DNA of 12,681 nucleotides from an uncultured Bacteroidota bacterium (GCA_903913355.1 CAIWKU010000359.1:1-12681); one strand, 5' to 3'; positions 1 to 7,951 are shown, counted from the stretch's first letter. Made by a program: numbers and translations. The notes: generated from the letters alone by a model not told the origin.

Positions 1-2
1 CG

Positions 3-1679
3 GGTTCTTATAATAATACTGACAATACTGGAGAAATTGATAATTTCCAGTACAATACTACATTCCAGAATTTCCTGGCAAATGCTACCATCAGAACTGA
101 TTTTCAGAAAGATTTTCATAGCAAACTGCCTATTACCACTACTACCAAAATAGGGTTTGATTACAGAAAAAATATTTACAGAGAGTATGATACATACGGA
201 CAGTCTTTACCATTGGTACCACCTATCAATATCGGATCTACTTCTGCTCAGTATGTAATTGAAGATTATTATGAACCCAAAATTACCTATGGTTATCTTG
301 TAGATCAAACCATTAACTATGGTGATTATGGTGGAATTGCCGGTGGTTTCAGAAGTGACTGGTCATCAGCATTCGGTGGCGGTTCCTCCCCCTTTACTTT
401 CCCACACGTAAATGGATTCTTTAATCCTTCTTCATTTGATTTCTGGAAGAGCAGTTTATCTTCTGTATTGAATTATTTTAAAGTTAGAGCGGCTTATGGT
501 GAGGCAGGTATCCAGCCTGGTCCTTTCCAGCGTTATCCTGTATTAAATCAGGGAGATATTGGAACCACTTTGACTTATAGCTTACCTTCTACTTTGAATA
601 ATCCAAACCTTCAGGTAGAAGTTACCAAAGAGTTTGAAACAGGTTTTGACTTCTCTATTTCAGGCGGTCATTCAAACTGGTTCAGCACCATCAATGGATC
701 TGCTACTTATTGGAATCGTTCCAGTGCAAACGTGATTTATAATATCTCTGCTCCGCCTTCTACAGGTGTAACAGGATTAACAACCAATGCAATCACCATG
801 GCATCACATGGTATAGAGTTCTCAGTAAATACGCCTATTTACAGGTCTAAAGACTGGAACTGGAACCTGACCACGAATTTTGGAAAGCAGACTTCAATGA
901 TCAAAACCATTTCTGGTGGTAATGATATTATCCTGACTTCTGCAGCAGGTAGTTCTGCATTGGTATTGAAACAAGGTCAAACCATTGGACAGTTATTTGG
1001 TCACCATACCATTACCAATGTTAACCAAACTGATCCGAATGGGAATTTATACATCCCGAAAGCAAATGATGGACAGTATGTAACTGTAGACGGACGTTTA
1101 GTGGATACAACTGCTAAACAAATTCAGTTTACTCCTGATAAATATGGTATTGGCGATCCTAACCCTAAGTTTAACATGTCTTTCATTAACTCTGTTAGTT
1201 ACAAATTCATCACTTTATCATTCCAGATTGACTGGGTTTACGGAAGTCACCTGTATAATCAAACCAAAGAGTGGATGTCTCGTGATGGTATCAGTGGAGA
1301 TTTTGAGAAAGTGGTTAATATTAATGGTCACGTAGGTGCATGGTCTAACTATTGGGCTAGTCCTTACTACAATATCCTCGGTAGTACACATGGAGGAGAT
1401 AATGATGGAACCAGGGATTACTATTATGAAAATGCATCTTTTGCCCGTTTGAGAAATATCTCATTGGCATTTGATCTTACAAAAGCTGTTAATCTGAAAT
1501 ACTTTAAGAGAATACAATTGGTTCTTTCCGGACGTAACCTGGTTACCATTACCAAGTATACCGGATTTGATCCTGAAGTTAGTTCAGGTGCGGTTAACTC
1601 TGCTTTCGATAGAGGTGTTGATAACAGTACAATTCCTAACATTAAATCATACCAGATTGGACTGAATGTAGGATTCTAA
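3..1679 (+). CDS. SusC/RagA-like TonB-dependent outer-membrane transporter, C-terminal part (5' end outside window)
   Basis: The frame is open from base 3 to the TAA at 1677-1679, giving 558 residues with no start inside; the TTG at 213 is an internal leucine codon, not a start. SusC-family proteins are usually about 1000 residues, so this is roughly the C-terminal half: the end of the beta-barrel, with the plug domain and TonB box upstream of the window. Visible traits are long alternating polar/aromatic strands rich in Asn, Tyr, Trp and Gly, the stretch ARLRNISLAFDL near the end, the segment LVLSGRNLVTITKYTGFDPE typical of SusC C-termini, and a terminal phenylalanine (IGLNVGF) of the kind used for barrel insertion. 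Such proteins import glycans, peptides or other large nutrients with TonB energy. The SusD partner follows 25 bases later. The substrate cannot be told from this fragment. Confidence 0.95.
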   Translation, partial: GSYNNTDNTGEIDNFQYNTTFQNFLANATIRTDFQKDFHSKLPITTTTKIGFDYRKNIYREYDTYGQSLPLVPPINIGSTSAQYVIEDYYEPKITYGYLVDQTINYGDYGGIAGGFRSDWSSAFGGGSSPFTFPHVNGFFNPSSFDFWKSSLSSVLNYFKVRAAYGEAGIQPGPFQRYPVLNQGDIGTTLTYSLPSTLNNPNLQVEVTKEFETGFDFSISGGHSNWFSTINGSATYWNRSSANVIYNISAPPSTGVTGLTTNAITMASHGIEFSVNTPIYRSKDWNWNLTTNFGKQTSMIKTISGGNDIILTSAAGSSALVLKQGQTIGQLFGHHTITNVNQTDPNGNLYIPKANDGQYVTVDGRLVDTTAKQIQFTPDKYGIGDPNPKFNMSFINSVSYKFITLSFQIDWVYGSHLYNQTKEWMSRDGISGDFEKVVNINGHVGAWSNYWASPYYNILGSTHGGDNDGTRDYYYENASFARLRNISLAFDLTKAVNLKYFKRIQLVLSGRNLVTITKYTGFDPEVSSGAVNSAFDRGVDNSTIPNIKSYQIGLNVGF

Positions 1680-1704
1680 TATTAACCCATCAAAAACAAA
1701 AGAA

Positions 1705-3390
1705 ATGAGAAAATATAAATTGATATACATAGTTGTTGGTGCAATGATTATTGCAGGAACAGCTTGTAAAAAACAACTGAATGTAGGGAACCCGAATTCC
1801 CCCACTATTTCAGGAAATGCGAATACCGAAGCAGGGCTTTATGCCCTTACACAAGGAGCCACTTTTATCAATGGTTTTGTGAATGGAGATGGCTGGTTGG
1901 GAAACAGTTATTTTTCCCTTCCCTGGGGATATAGTGAATTGCTCGCAGATAATGTGGGAGCAGATGCTGCCAACCAGGAAATCAGTGTGGTATCAGTTCC
2001 TGATTTAGTTACCTATGGAGCCGGTTTAACACTAGCCAATAACTCACCCCATATCGGTTTTATTAGGTCTTATAACACAAGGGCTAATACGGGTGCTGGT
2101 AATAATGTTCTTTATTATCAGTGGACTAACATGTATGCTTTGAACGCAGCTTGTAATACCATTTTGAATACAATAGGTTCCATAACCTTCAGCGGTGATG
2201 CAGCTTCCAGGGCAAATACGGTAAAAGCCTGGTGCTACTGGTGGAAAGGCTATGCGTATGCATCAATTGGCAGTCAGTATTATTCAGGATTGATTATTGA
2301 TAATTATAATGGAACCAGCAATGTGTACAAAGTCAAAGATTCTATCATTGCCCGTTCTAACTATTATTATAATTTGGCTGCTACCACTATTGGTGCGATA
2401 ACAAGTACATCAGATTATACAACAGTTCTTAGTCAATTAATACCTAGTGCATTCCAAGTGGGCTATGGTCAGGTTCCTACTACAGCAATGTGGTTGAGAA
2501 ACATCAATACAATGTTAGCCAGGAATATTATGGCGAATAAGCTAAACCCTTTTGTAAATGGAAAGGTAAATGCAACTATTGGAAAATCAAGTACTTCTGT
2601 AATGACTGCTGCTGATTGGAACAATGTGCTTACGCTTACTCAAAAAGGGGTTCAACAGGGAGACAATGTATTTACAGGTAGAGCAAGTTCAGCAAATGCG
2701 ATATTTACTGCTTTAGGTGGTACGGTTGCTGCTATGACTGCAAAAACCAACACCAACGCCACTTTTAAAATTACAGAACGCTTTATTCAAAATTATGGCG
2801 CTGGCGATTTGAGATTGACAACCAATTTCAATACTGCTACCCGTTACAATAACCCTGGCTTTACTACACGTTATTCCTTGATTGACTGTTCTACTGGACC
2901 TGGTACACCCACTTCCCCTACAACAGTTCAATTAGCCAATCTTAATCCAGGTGCTTATCAGGCATATATTGGTACCAGCTTTGAAGAAAATCAATTAATG
3001 CAGGCAGAAGCCCAAATCATGCTGGGTAATACAAACGCAGGTTTGGCTTTGGTTGATGCAGTAAGAACTTATCAGGGTGCAGGTGTTCCTGCAGTTGCTG
3101 GTACTGGTCTTACTCAGGCACAGGCAATGACACAACTCACCAGTGAAAGCAGAGTAGCCCTAGTATTCAGAGGACTTTCTTTCTACAATGCAAGAAGATG
3201 GGGATGGATTTATTCTGTTGCTAATGGTGGGGGTTACTATAATGGTACTTTCCTTACTGTTGCAGGAGTTGTTTACAACAATGCAACCTTTAACTACAAT
3301 TTCCTTGACTACTGGGATGTTCCTGCTGATGAATCAGTGTTGAACCCTCCTGGGGCTGGAAGTGCTGCAACAGTGAATCCTAATTTCTAA
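1705..3390 (+). CDS. SusD/RagB-like nutrient-binding outer-membrane lipoprotein
   Basis: 561 residues, a normal length for SusD proteins. It opens with a basic residue cluster and a hydrophobic stretch ending in a lipobox (AGTAC, Cys21), so it should be a lipoprotein; in this family it sits at the cell surface as the lid of the SusC channel. Family-like segments are the N-terminal NPNSPT stretch, the helical region around YYQWTNMYALNAACNTIL, the FEENQLMQAEAQIMLGN segment, and the C-terminal region with RVALVFRGLSFYNARRWGW and DYWDVPADESVLNPP, ending in NPNF. The ATG is preceded by an A-rich leader without a clear Shine-Dalgarno, as usual in Bacteroidota. It is co-transcribed with the upstream susC-like gene and is last in the unit. 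No glycosidase, sulfatase, peptidase or sensor gene is visible next to the pair, so the ligand is unknown. Confidence 0.95.
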   Translation: MRKYKLIYIVVGAMIIAGTACKKQLNVGNPNSPTISGNANTEAGLYALTQGATFINGFVNGDGWLGNSYFSLPWGYSELLADNVGADAANQEISVVSVPDLVTYGAGLTLANNSPHIGFIRSYNTRANTGAGNNVLYYQWTNMYALNAACNTILNTIGSITFSGDAASRANTVKAWCYWWKGYAYASIGSQYYSGLIIDNYNGTSNVYKVKDSIIARSNYYYNLAATTIGAITSTSDYTTVLSQLIPSAFQVGYGQVPTTAMWLRNINTMLARNIMANKLNPFVNGKVNATIGKSSTSVMTAADWNNVLTLTQKGVQQGDNVFTGRASSANAIFTALGGTVAAMTAKTNTNATFKITERFIQNYGAGDLRLTTNFNTATRYNNPGFTTRYSLIDCSTGPGTPTSPTTVQLANLNPGAYQAYIGTSFEENQLMQAEAQIMLGNTNAGLALVDAVRTYQGAGVPAVAGTGLTQAQAMTQLTSESRVALVFRGLSFYNARRWGWIYSVANGGGYYNGTFLTVAGVVYNNATFNYNFLDYWDVPADESVLNPPGAGSAATVNPNF

Positions 3391-3410
3391 GTATATACTA
3401 CTATACCTAC

Positions 3411-3445
3411 AAAAAAAGGGCTGTCTGAAAAGACGGCCCTTTTTT
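3411..3445. terminator. Bidirectional intrinsic terminator between susD-like gene and rng
   Basis: A 9-bp stem (GGGCTGTCT / AGACGGCCC, one G-T wobble) closes a GAAA tetraloop at 3427-3430. Seven A lie on its left and six T on its right, so it can end transcripts on either strand. It lies 20 bases after the SusD stop and 68 bases beyond the rng stop of the convergent minus-strand gene. Confidence 0.9.
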
Positions 3446-3513
3446 ATAGGTTTAAAATTAGTTAAGTAGTTTTTAGTATTTCTGAAAAGAGATTTACTTA
3501 GATTTTACATTAA

Positions 3514-5064
3514 TCAGAACTTGATTTCCTCTTCATGTTCATTATAAAACTTGAAATCGATCAGGTGGCAATTGGTATTGGACTTGGCTTTCAGGTTGGT
3601 TTTGTATTTCCGCTTCCATTTTTTAAGGATAGATGAGAAGAAACCTTTGGTCAGGTACGCATATACAATCGGATGCACTACCAGGGCCAGGTTTTTATGA
3701 CCATGCGTGATCAGATAAGATAAACGCTTTTCTATTTCATCTTCCAGTAATAAAGTAGAAGATACTTTACCGGTTCCGCTACAGGCCGGACAATCCTCTG
3801 AAGTATTGATGTTTACTTCCGGACGCATCCGTTGCCTAGTTATTTGTGATAAGCCGAATTTTGAGATAGGTAAAACAGAATGTTTGGCACGATCTGTTTT
3901 CATATAGCCTTCCATGGCTTCATGCACTTTCCGTTTATTATCCGGCAGTTTCATGTCAATAAAATCAACTACTATAATCCCTCCAATATCTCTTAATCTT
4001 AATTGACGGGCAATCTCTTCTGCCGCTTCCAGATTGGTTTCCAGGGCATTTTCTTCCTGGTTATTGCTAACACTTTTATAGCCGCTGTTCACATCTATTA
4101 CATGCAAAGCTTCTGTATGCTCGATAATCAGGTAAGCGCCACTAGGCAGGTTGACTGTTTTTCCAAAAGATGATTTTACCTGTTTAGTTACACCAAATTG
4201 ATCAAATATGGGTAGGCCATTCTGGTAAAAAGAAACAATATCAATTTTATCCGGAGCAATTCTTTGAATATAGCTTTGGGTTACAGAAAACAAGGTTTTA
4301 TCATTCACCACCACCTTATTAAAATCGGCACTCAGCAGATCACGAAGAATACTGGTGGTTTTGTTCTCTTCGCTCATAATCCTAACAGGGGCCTGCGCAT
4401 TCTTCAGGTTAGCCTGGATGGTTTTCCAGGTATCTACCAGGGATAACATATCCTGGTGAAGTTCAGCAGTTGTTTTTCCTTCCGCTGCTGTTCGAACAAT
4501 CACCCCAAAATTTTTAGGGCGTATGGCTTCTACAATCTTGTGTAATCTTTTTCTTTCTTCAGAAGAATGTATTTTCTTGGAAACTGCTACAATTTCATTG
4601 AAAGGGGTAACTACCACAAATCTTCCGGGAAGAGATAATTCGCAACTAAGACGAGGCCCTTTGGCAGCAATAGGTTCTTTTAATATCTGAACCAACACAT
4701 TTGGTTTGCCATTCAATACTTCATTGATCTTACCCGTCTTTACAATTTCAGGTTCTGATCTGAAATTGCCAAAATCAAATCCATTCTCTTCTTTGTCATG
4801 CATGGCCAACTGCGTGAATTTGAGAATGGAGCGGATATAGGGACTCAGATCTGTATAATGAAGAAAAGCATCTTTCTCAAATCCTACGTCCACAAAAGCA
4901 GCGTTGAGTCCGGGTATCAGTTTCTTTACCTTACCCAGATAAAGATCCCCTACGGCAAAATTGGCATCAGTTTTTTCACTGTGCAGTTCTACCAGTTTTT
5001 TATCCTCCAGAAATGCGATTTCCACACCTGTTGGAGCAGCATTAATAATCAGTTCTTTGTTCAC
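3514..5064 (-). CDS. rng: Ribonuclease E/G family endoribonuclease
   Basis: 516 residues, the size of RNase G-type proteins without the long RNase E scaffold. These Mg-dependent enzymes cut single-stranded RNA in rRNA maturation and mRNA decay. An S1 RNA-binding domain covers about residues 36-125, with the insertion near 75-115 that I associate with Bacteroidota members. The catalytic DNase I-like region carries VIDVNSG (Asp324) and VVDFIDM (Asp367), matching the two metal-binding aspartates of E. coli RNase E (Asp303 and Asp346). The zinc-link CPACSGTGK has Cys425 and Cys428. The start is GTG (5062-5064): the frame upstream meets a TAG with no ATG after it, and MNKELIIN is the family N-terminus. 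It is the last gene of the HU-TPR-bS22-rng series and follows a structured 203-base leader. A weak promoter-like box (minus-strand TGATTTTG, 5085-5092, one mismatch) could give it its own start. Confidence 0.96.
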   Translation of the reverse strand: MNKELIINAAPTGVEIAFLEDKKLVELHSEKTDANFAVGDLYLGKVKKLIPGLNAAFVDVGFEKDAFLHYTDLSPYIRSILKFTQLAMHDKEENGFDFGNFRSEPEIVKTGKINEVLNGKPNVLVQILKEPIAAKGPRLSCELSLPGRFVVVTPFNEIVAVSKKIHSSEERKRLHKIVEAIRPKNFGVIVRTAAEGKTTAELHQDMLSLVDTWKTIQANLKNAQAPVRIMSEENKTTSILRDLLSADFNKVVVNDKTLFSVTQSYIQRIAPDKIDIVSFYQNGLPIFDQFGVTKQVKSSFGKTVNLPSGAYLIIEHTEALHVIDVNSGYKSVSNNQEENALETNLEAAEEIARQLRLRDIGGIIVVDFIDMKLPDNKRKVHEAMEGYMKTDRAKHSVLPISKFGLSQITRQRMRPEVNINTSEDCPACSGTGKVSSTLLLEDEIEKRLSYLITHGHKNLALVVHPIVYAYLTKGFFSSILKKWKRKYKTNLKAKSNTNCHLIDFKFYNEHEEEIKF

Positions 5065-5139
5065 AAAATGGCAACTTTTAAATACAAAATCACTAGCCGG
5101 CTTGCAGCACTATATCAACATACACCTGTATCTGTATTA

Positions 5140-5243
5140 TCGCCACCTGATCAGGAAGGAAAAGGTAAAAGTTGCAGCGTAGGAAAGGCAGTGGCGAAAC
5201 TCAGTAAAGTGTAAAATGCAGTTTCGCCAGGGCGAAACTGCAT
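5140..5243 (-). promoter_or_regulatory. Structured leader of rng with four competing complementary arms
   Basis: On the minus-strand transcript four arms follow one another after the small ribosomal gene. Arm 1 (5243-5231) and arm 2 (5228-5216) pair over 13 bp. Arm 3 (5201-5191, AGTTTCGCCAC) repeats the core of arm 1 and can pair with arm 2 over 9 bp. Arm 4 (5146-5140, GTGGCGA) pairs with arm 3 over 7 bp. Thus 1:2 plus 3:4 excludes 2:3. A 10-bp palindrome CCTGATCAGG (5146-5155) borders arm 4. The topology resembles attenuators, but no T-tract follows the 3:4 stem and the rng start is 76 bases further on, so the mechanism and even the function are unproven. Autoregulation by RNase cleavage of its own leader is known for E. 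coli rne and is one possibility. Confidence 0.35.
5216..5243 (-). repeat. Perfect 13-bp inverted repeat downstream of the bS22-like gene
   Basis: ATGCAGTTTCGCC, a 2-base spacer, then its exact reverse complement. In RNA the innermost pairs must open to form a loop. On the minus strand the stem is followed by TTTT if the last base of the arm is counted, so it may act as a weak terminator or as a 3'-end stabiliser for the upstream HU-TPR-bS22 message. It starts 24 bases after the small gene's stop. Confidence 0.75.
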
Positions 5244-5267
5244 GTAATTATATTGTCAAACTAAGAA

Positions 5268-5363
5268 TTATTTATTCTTTTTCTTATGACGATTCTTTCT
5301 TAAACGTTTTTTACGTTTGTGCGTCGCAATTTTATGACGTTTTCTCTTCTTACCACAAGGCAT
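5268..5363 (-). CDS. Small basic ribosomal protein, AURKAIP1/COX24 (bS22/mS38) type
   Basis: A 31-codon gene from ATG (5361-5363) to TAA (5268-5270). The protein begins MPCGKKRKRHK and continues with ATHKRKKRLRKNRHKKK; it has 12 Lys, 6 Arg, 3 His and no acidic residue. I recognise this as the tiny conserved Bacteroidota protein annotated as AURKAIP1/COX24 domain-containing, whose relatives bS22 and mitochondrial mS38 are small-subunit ribosomal proteins that thread into rRNA. Members I recall begin MPSG, so Cys3 here may be a variant. It lies 31 bases after the TPR gene and 203 bases before rng on the same strand. The length is normal for the family, so it is not a fragment. The family call is confident from sequence; ribosome association in this organism is inferred. 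Confidence 0.82.
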   Translation of the reverse strand: MPCGKKRKRHKIATHKRKKRLRKNRHKKKNK

Positions 5364-5394
5364 ACACGGAGTAATTTTAGGTTGTTAAATAATT

Positions 5395-6243
5395 TTATTT
5401 TTTTAATTCAGTGATCCGTTTGTCAATTTCTGCTTTTGCTTCCGGTACGTTCACCATTTTCTTGATGACTTCATACCATTTAATCGCGTTGATTTTATCC
5501 CCTTTCAGATCATAGGATTCGGCCATATTCAGGGTCGCTTCCATATTATCGGGGTGTTTCTTTACAATCAATTCGAAACGTTCAATCGCTTTGTCATACT
5601 GCCCGCTTTTCTTTCCTCCCAATCCCAATATCATCTGCGCATATACATTATCCGGATCTTTTTGTACAATTTCCCTGATAGGTGCGATGCCCTGCATGGG
5701 ATTATCGGAAATATTCCCGAAGATATAGCAGGCACCCAATCCTATTTTACTGGAATCGTTGGCCGGATTAATGACTAGGGCTTTTTCTAAAAGAACTTTT
5801 GCGTTCACTGCCAGCCAGTTTTGCATAGCGGGTTGTGACTCTGTCATTAGGTTGTCTAAAAACAGATGGGCGGCAAAGGTGAGGCTTTTTTCAGAATTTT
5901 CCAACTTCGCGGCTTCTGCAGTATAATATGCATAGGGTTCAAAAATATGCGCCGAATCGGCCCAAAACCCTGCGAGTTTACGATATACCTTTAATTGTTG
6001 CTCTTTTACATCACCCCTTACTACAGCTGATTCAAGCTGCATCAGGCGTTGTGATTGGGCCGGACTGATCTTTTCCTTGGCTTTTTGAAGAAGATCTTCA
6101 AATTTAATTGTCTGATTAACAGGTTGTTGCGCAGTTTGAGGGCTTGTATTTGTATTCTTTGGCGAAACCGTTTTACCAAATACTAGTAGTCCGATAAATA
6201 ATACGATTGCCCCACCAATTAGTACCCATTGTTGTTTTTTCAC
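5395..6243 (-). CDS. Membrane-anchored tetratricopeptide-repeat protein
   Basis: 282 residues. A basic N-terminus (MKKQQ) precedes one hydrophobic segment (about 6-23), probably a signal anchor, since no lipobox cysteine is present. A Pro/Thr/Gln/Asn-rich linker (about 25-45) leads to a helical domain. The C-terminal part shows at least three TPR-like units at about 164-197, 198-231 and 232-265, with recurring patterns such as DPDNVYAQMILGLGGKKSGQ and HPDNMEATLNMAESYDLKGD. TPR domains bind proteins; the partner here is unknown and I do not recognise a named family. The start is GTG (6241-6243), 22 bases after the HU stop, with no in-frame ATG in the gap between the genes. It sits between HU and the small ribosomal gene in one transcription direction, so co-expression is likely. 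The domain would face the periplasm if the N-terminus is cytoplasmic. Confidence 0.82.
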   Translation of the reverse strand: MKKQQWVLIGGAIVLFIGLLVFGKTVSPKNTNTSPQTAQQPVNQTIKFEDLLQKAKEKISPAQSQRLMQLESAVVRGDVKEQQLKVYRKLAGFWADSAHIFEPYAYYTAEAAKLENSEKSLTFAAHLFLDNLMTESQPAMQNWLAVNAKVLLEKALVINPANDSSKIGLGACYIFGNISDNPMQGIAPIREIVQKDPDNVYAQMILGLGGKKSGQYDKAIERFELIVKKHPDNMEATLNMAESYDLKGDKINAIKWYEVIKKMVNVPEAKAEIDKRITELKK

Positions 6244-6265
6244 TTCAGGATTGCTTTTGGCAAAG

Positions 6266-6556
6266 TTAACCCGGCTTGTGTTTGCTTTTCACTTCGCTCA
6301 CAAATTCTTTCGCAGGTTTAAAGGCTGGGATATAGTGCTCAGGAATTTCAACGGCCACATTCTTCTTGATATTGCGACCGATTTTAGCTGCCCTTTTTTT
6401 GGTAATAAAGCTGCCAAATCCGCGTATATATATATTCTGGCCATTGGAAAGGCTTTCTTTTACCTCTTTAAACATGGTTTCGAGGGTAACCAATACATCC
6501 ACTTTTGGAATACCGGTTTTGTCTGAAATCTGGTTGATGAGATCTGATTTTCTCAT
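6266..6556 (-). CDS. HU/IHF-family DNA-binding protein
   Basis: 96 residues, close to the usual 90-100 for HU proteins. It has the N-terminal helical dimerisation part (MRKSDLINQISDKTGIP), the signature region YIRGFGSFITKKRAAKIGRN at about residues 43-62, and the DNA-gripping beta-arm and C-terminal helix with EIPEHYIPAFKPAKEF. Proteins of this family bend and compact DNA as dimers in the nucleoid. The arm segment between GRN and EIPEHY reads IKKNVAV rather than the NPQTGE-like form of E. coli HU; the IPEHYIPAFKPAK form is common in Bacteroidota. ATG at 6554-6556. It heads the minus-strand series HU-TPR-bS22-rng and is divergent from mutY across 214 bases that contain an inverted repeat. Whether it is the main HU or a paralogue cannot be decided from this window. 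Confidence 0.95.
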   Translation of the reverse strand: MRKSDLINQISDKTGIPKVDVLVTLETMFKEVKESLSNGQNIYIRGFGSFITKKRAAKIGRNIKKNVAVEIPEHYIPAFKPAKEFVSEVKSKHKPG

Positions 6557-6642
6557 ATGATCGTTTTATTTTGGATAGGAAACCTTAAAATAAGATAAAA
6601 AGATTGAAATATGCAAGGAAAGATAGAACAAATATTATAGAC

Positions 6643-6679
6643 GTTACTTATTGATAAATAAAAGGTTCAGATAAGTAAC
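6643..6679. repeat. Inverted repeat in the HU/mutY divergent intergenic region
   Basis: GTTACTTAT (6643-6651) and ATAAGTAAC (6671-6679) are perfect 9-base complements around a 19-base AT-rich spacer. The repeat lies in the 214-base gap (6557-6770) between the divergent HU and mutY genes. Just downstream of it on the minus strand is AATATTTG (6629-6636), one mismatch from the -7 box TAnnTTTG, so it could flank the HU promoter as an operator. A chance origin in AT-rich DNA is also possible. I see no convincing mutY promoter in the rest of the gap. Confidence 0.45.
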
Positions 6680-6770
6680 TTTTCAGAATTCGCCTCCTAA
6701 ATTGCAGGAATAGGGTAAAATCAACCGAATATTTACTCATTTTAGGTGTTACCGATGCATATTTAATAAG

Positions 6771-7829
6771 ATGGAAAAAAGATTTACAGGTAAACTGATG
6801 AAATGGCATTATCAGAAAAATGACCGCCAAATGCCATGGAAAGGTGAAAAAGACCCCTATAAGATCTGGCTCAGTGAAATTATTCTTCAGCAAACCAGGG
6901 TTGCCCAGGGTTTGGGTTATTATAACCGCTTCATCCATCAATACCCAACTATTTTTCAGCTTGCAAAAGCCAAAGACCAGGATGTATATAAATTATGGGA
7001 AGGACTTGGCTATTATAACCGCTGTAAAAACTTGTTATTCACTGCAAGACAAATTGTAAAAGACCGGAAAGGCATATTTCCTGACCAATATGAAGATTTA
7101 CTGGCGCTGAAAGGAATTGGTCCCTATACTGCCGCTGCTATTGCTTCATTTGCCTATAACCTACCTTATGCGGTTGTAGATGGTAATGTGTTCCGGGTAT
7201 TGTCCCGTTTTTTTGGAATGGATATAGCTACCGACTCTGCTGATGGGAAAAAAATATTCAGTGAACTGGCCGGCAAAGTATTATCGGTAAAAGAACCCGG
7301 TGCGTTTAACCAAGCCATCATGGATTTTGGCGCCACTGTATGCAAACCCTTTTCTCCGGCTTGTAGCCATTGTCCATTACAAAAAGAATGCACTGCCTAC
7401 CAGGAAGGCAGGGTAAATCAGCTTCCTATCAAAGAAAAAAGCCTGCAAAGAAAAAATCGATGGTTTACCTATTTTCTATTTGAATATAAGGGCCAATGGC
7501 TTGTACATGAAAGAAAAGCAAATGATATATGGCAGAACCTGTTTGAATTTTACCTCGTAGAAACGGATGAGCAGGTAAAATGGGATGAAAAAACCGTAGG
7601 AAACTGGTTGGATGAACAGATTGGCATTCGTAAAGCAGGCGTTAAAGAAATTTTCCAAACCCAGGTGCAGCAATTGACCCATCAACAGATTAAAGGACAG
7701 TTTATTCGGATAACCCTTTCATCTATCCCGCCATTTTTGAAAAAATACCCCTGGCAGCGTATTGACAAGATCCGCGAATTGCCTTTTCCCAAATTCATTA
7801 CTGGTTTTCTTGCTTCCTTTTTTCCGTAG
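6771..7829 (+). CDS. mutY: A/G-specific adenine glycosylase MutY
   Basis: 352 residues, close to E. coli MutY (350). The enzyme removes adenine mispaired with 8-oxoguanine in base excision repair. The N-terminal HhH-GPD domain shows the catalytic glutamate in SEIILQQTRV (Glu36, E. coli Glu37), the helix-hairpin-helix LKGIGPYTAAAI (113-124) and the catalytic aspartate in VVDGNV (Asp137). The iron-sulfur loop is complete: Cys191, Cys198, Cys201 and Cys207 with the C-X6-C-X2-C-X5-C spacing. A NUDIX-like C-terminal domain (about 228-350) with LTHQ at 302-305 would read the 8-oxoguanine. The start is an ATG 214 bases from the divergent HU gene; MEKRFTGKLMKWHYQ fits the family N-terminus. The gene leads the plus-strand run mutY-ssb-gldE-gldD, though the 122-base gap to ssb leaves room for a second promoter. 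Confidence 0.97.
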   Translation: MEKRFTGKLMKWHYQKNDRQMPWKGEKDPYKIWLSEIILQQTRVAQGLGYYNRFIHQYPTIFQLAKAKDQDVYKLWEGLGYYNRCKNLLFTARQIVKDRKGIFPDQYEDLLALKGIGPYTAAAIASFAYNLPYAVVDGNVFRVLSRFFGMDIATDSADGKKIFSELAGKVLSVKEPGAFNQAIMDFGATVCKPFSPACSHCPLQKECTAYQEGRVNQLPIKEKSLQRKNRWFTYFLFEYKGQWLVHERKANDIWQNLFEFYLVETDEQVKWDEKTVGNWLDEQIGIRKAGVKEIFQTQVQQLTHQQIKGQFIRITLSSIPPFLKKYPWQRIDKIRELPFPKFITGFLASFFP

Positions 7830-7951
7830 GGAGTTGGTGAAAAATCTCCTTATTAATAGTTAGGTAAAATTTTTGTCACCCCTTCTTTTCTTGCTTAAAA
7901 AAAGTTATTTTTAAGAGTGATTCAACCTGTGACGAATTTAAAACCTAAGGT

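Noticed and set aside
213..215. TTG as the start of the SusC-like protein
   Set aside because: The frame is open back to base 3 with barrel-like sequence, so this is an internal codon of a gene cut by the window edge.
4798..5214. Plus-strand open frame of 138 codons across the 5' end of rng and its leader
   Set aside because: It is antisense to the well-supported S1 domain of rng, has no recognisable family or promoter, and its composition fits a shadow frame.
7832..7880. Possible stem after mutY (GGTGA / TCACC)
   Set aside because: Only about five contiguous pairs plus a bulged A/T stretch; no clear terminator or regulatory logic.
7871..7913. ssb promoter from TTTG and TATTTTTA
   Set aside because: The spacing is about 30 bases rather than roughly 19-22, and the -7 box lacks its final G.
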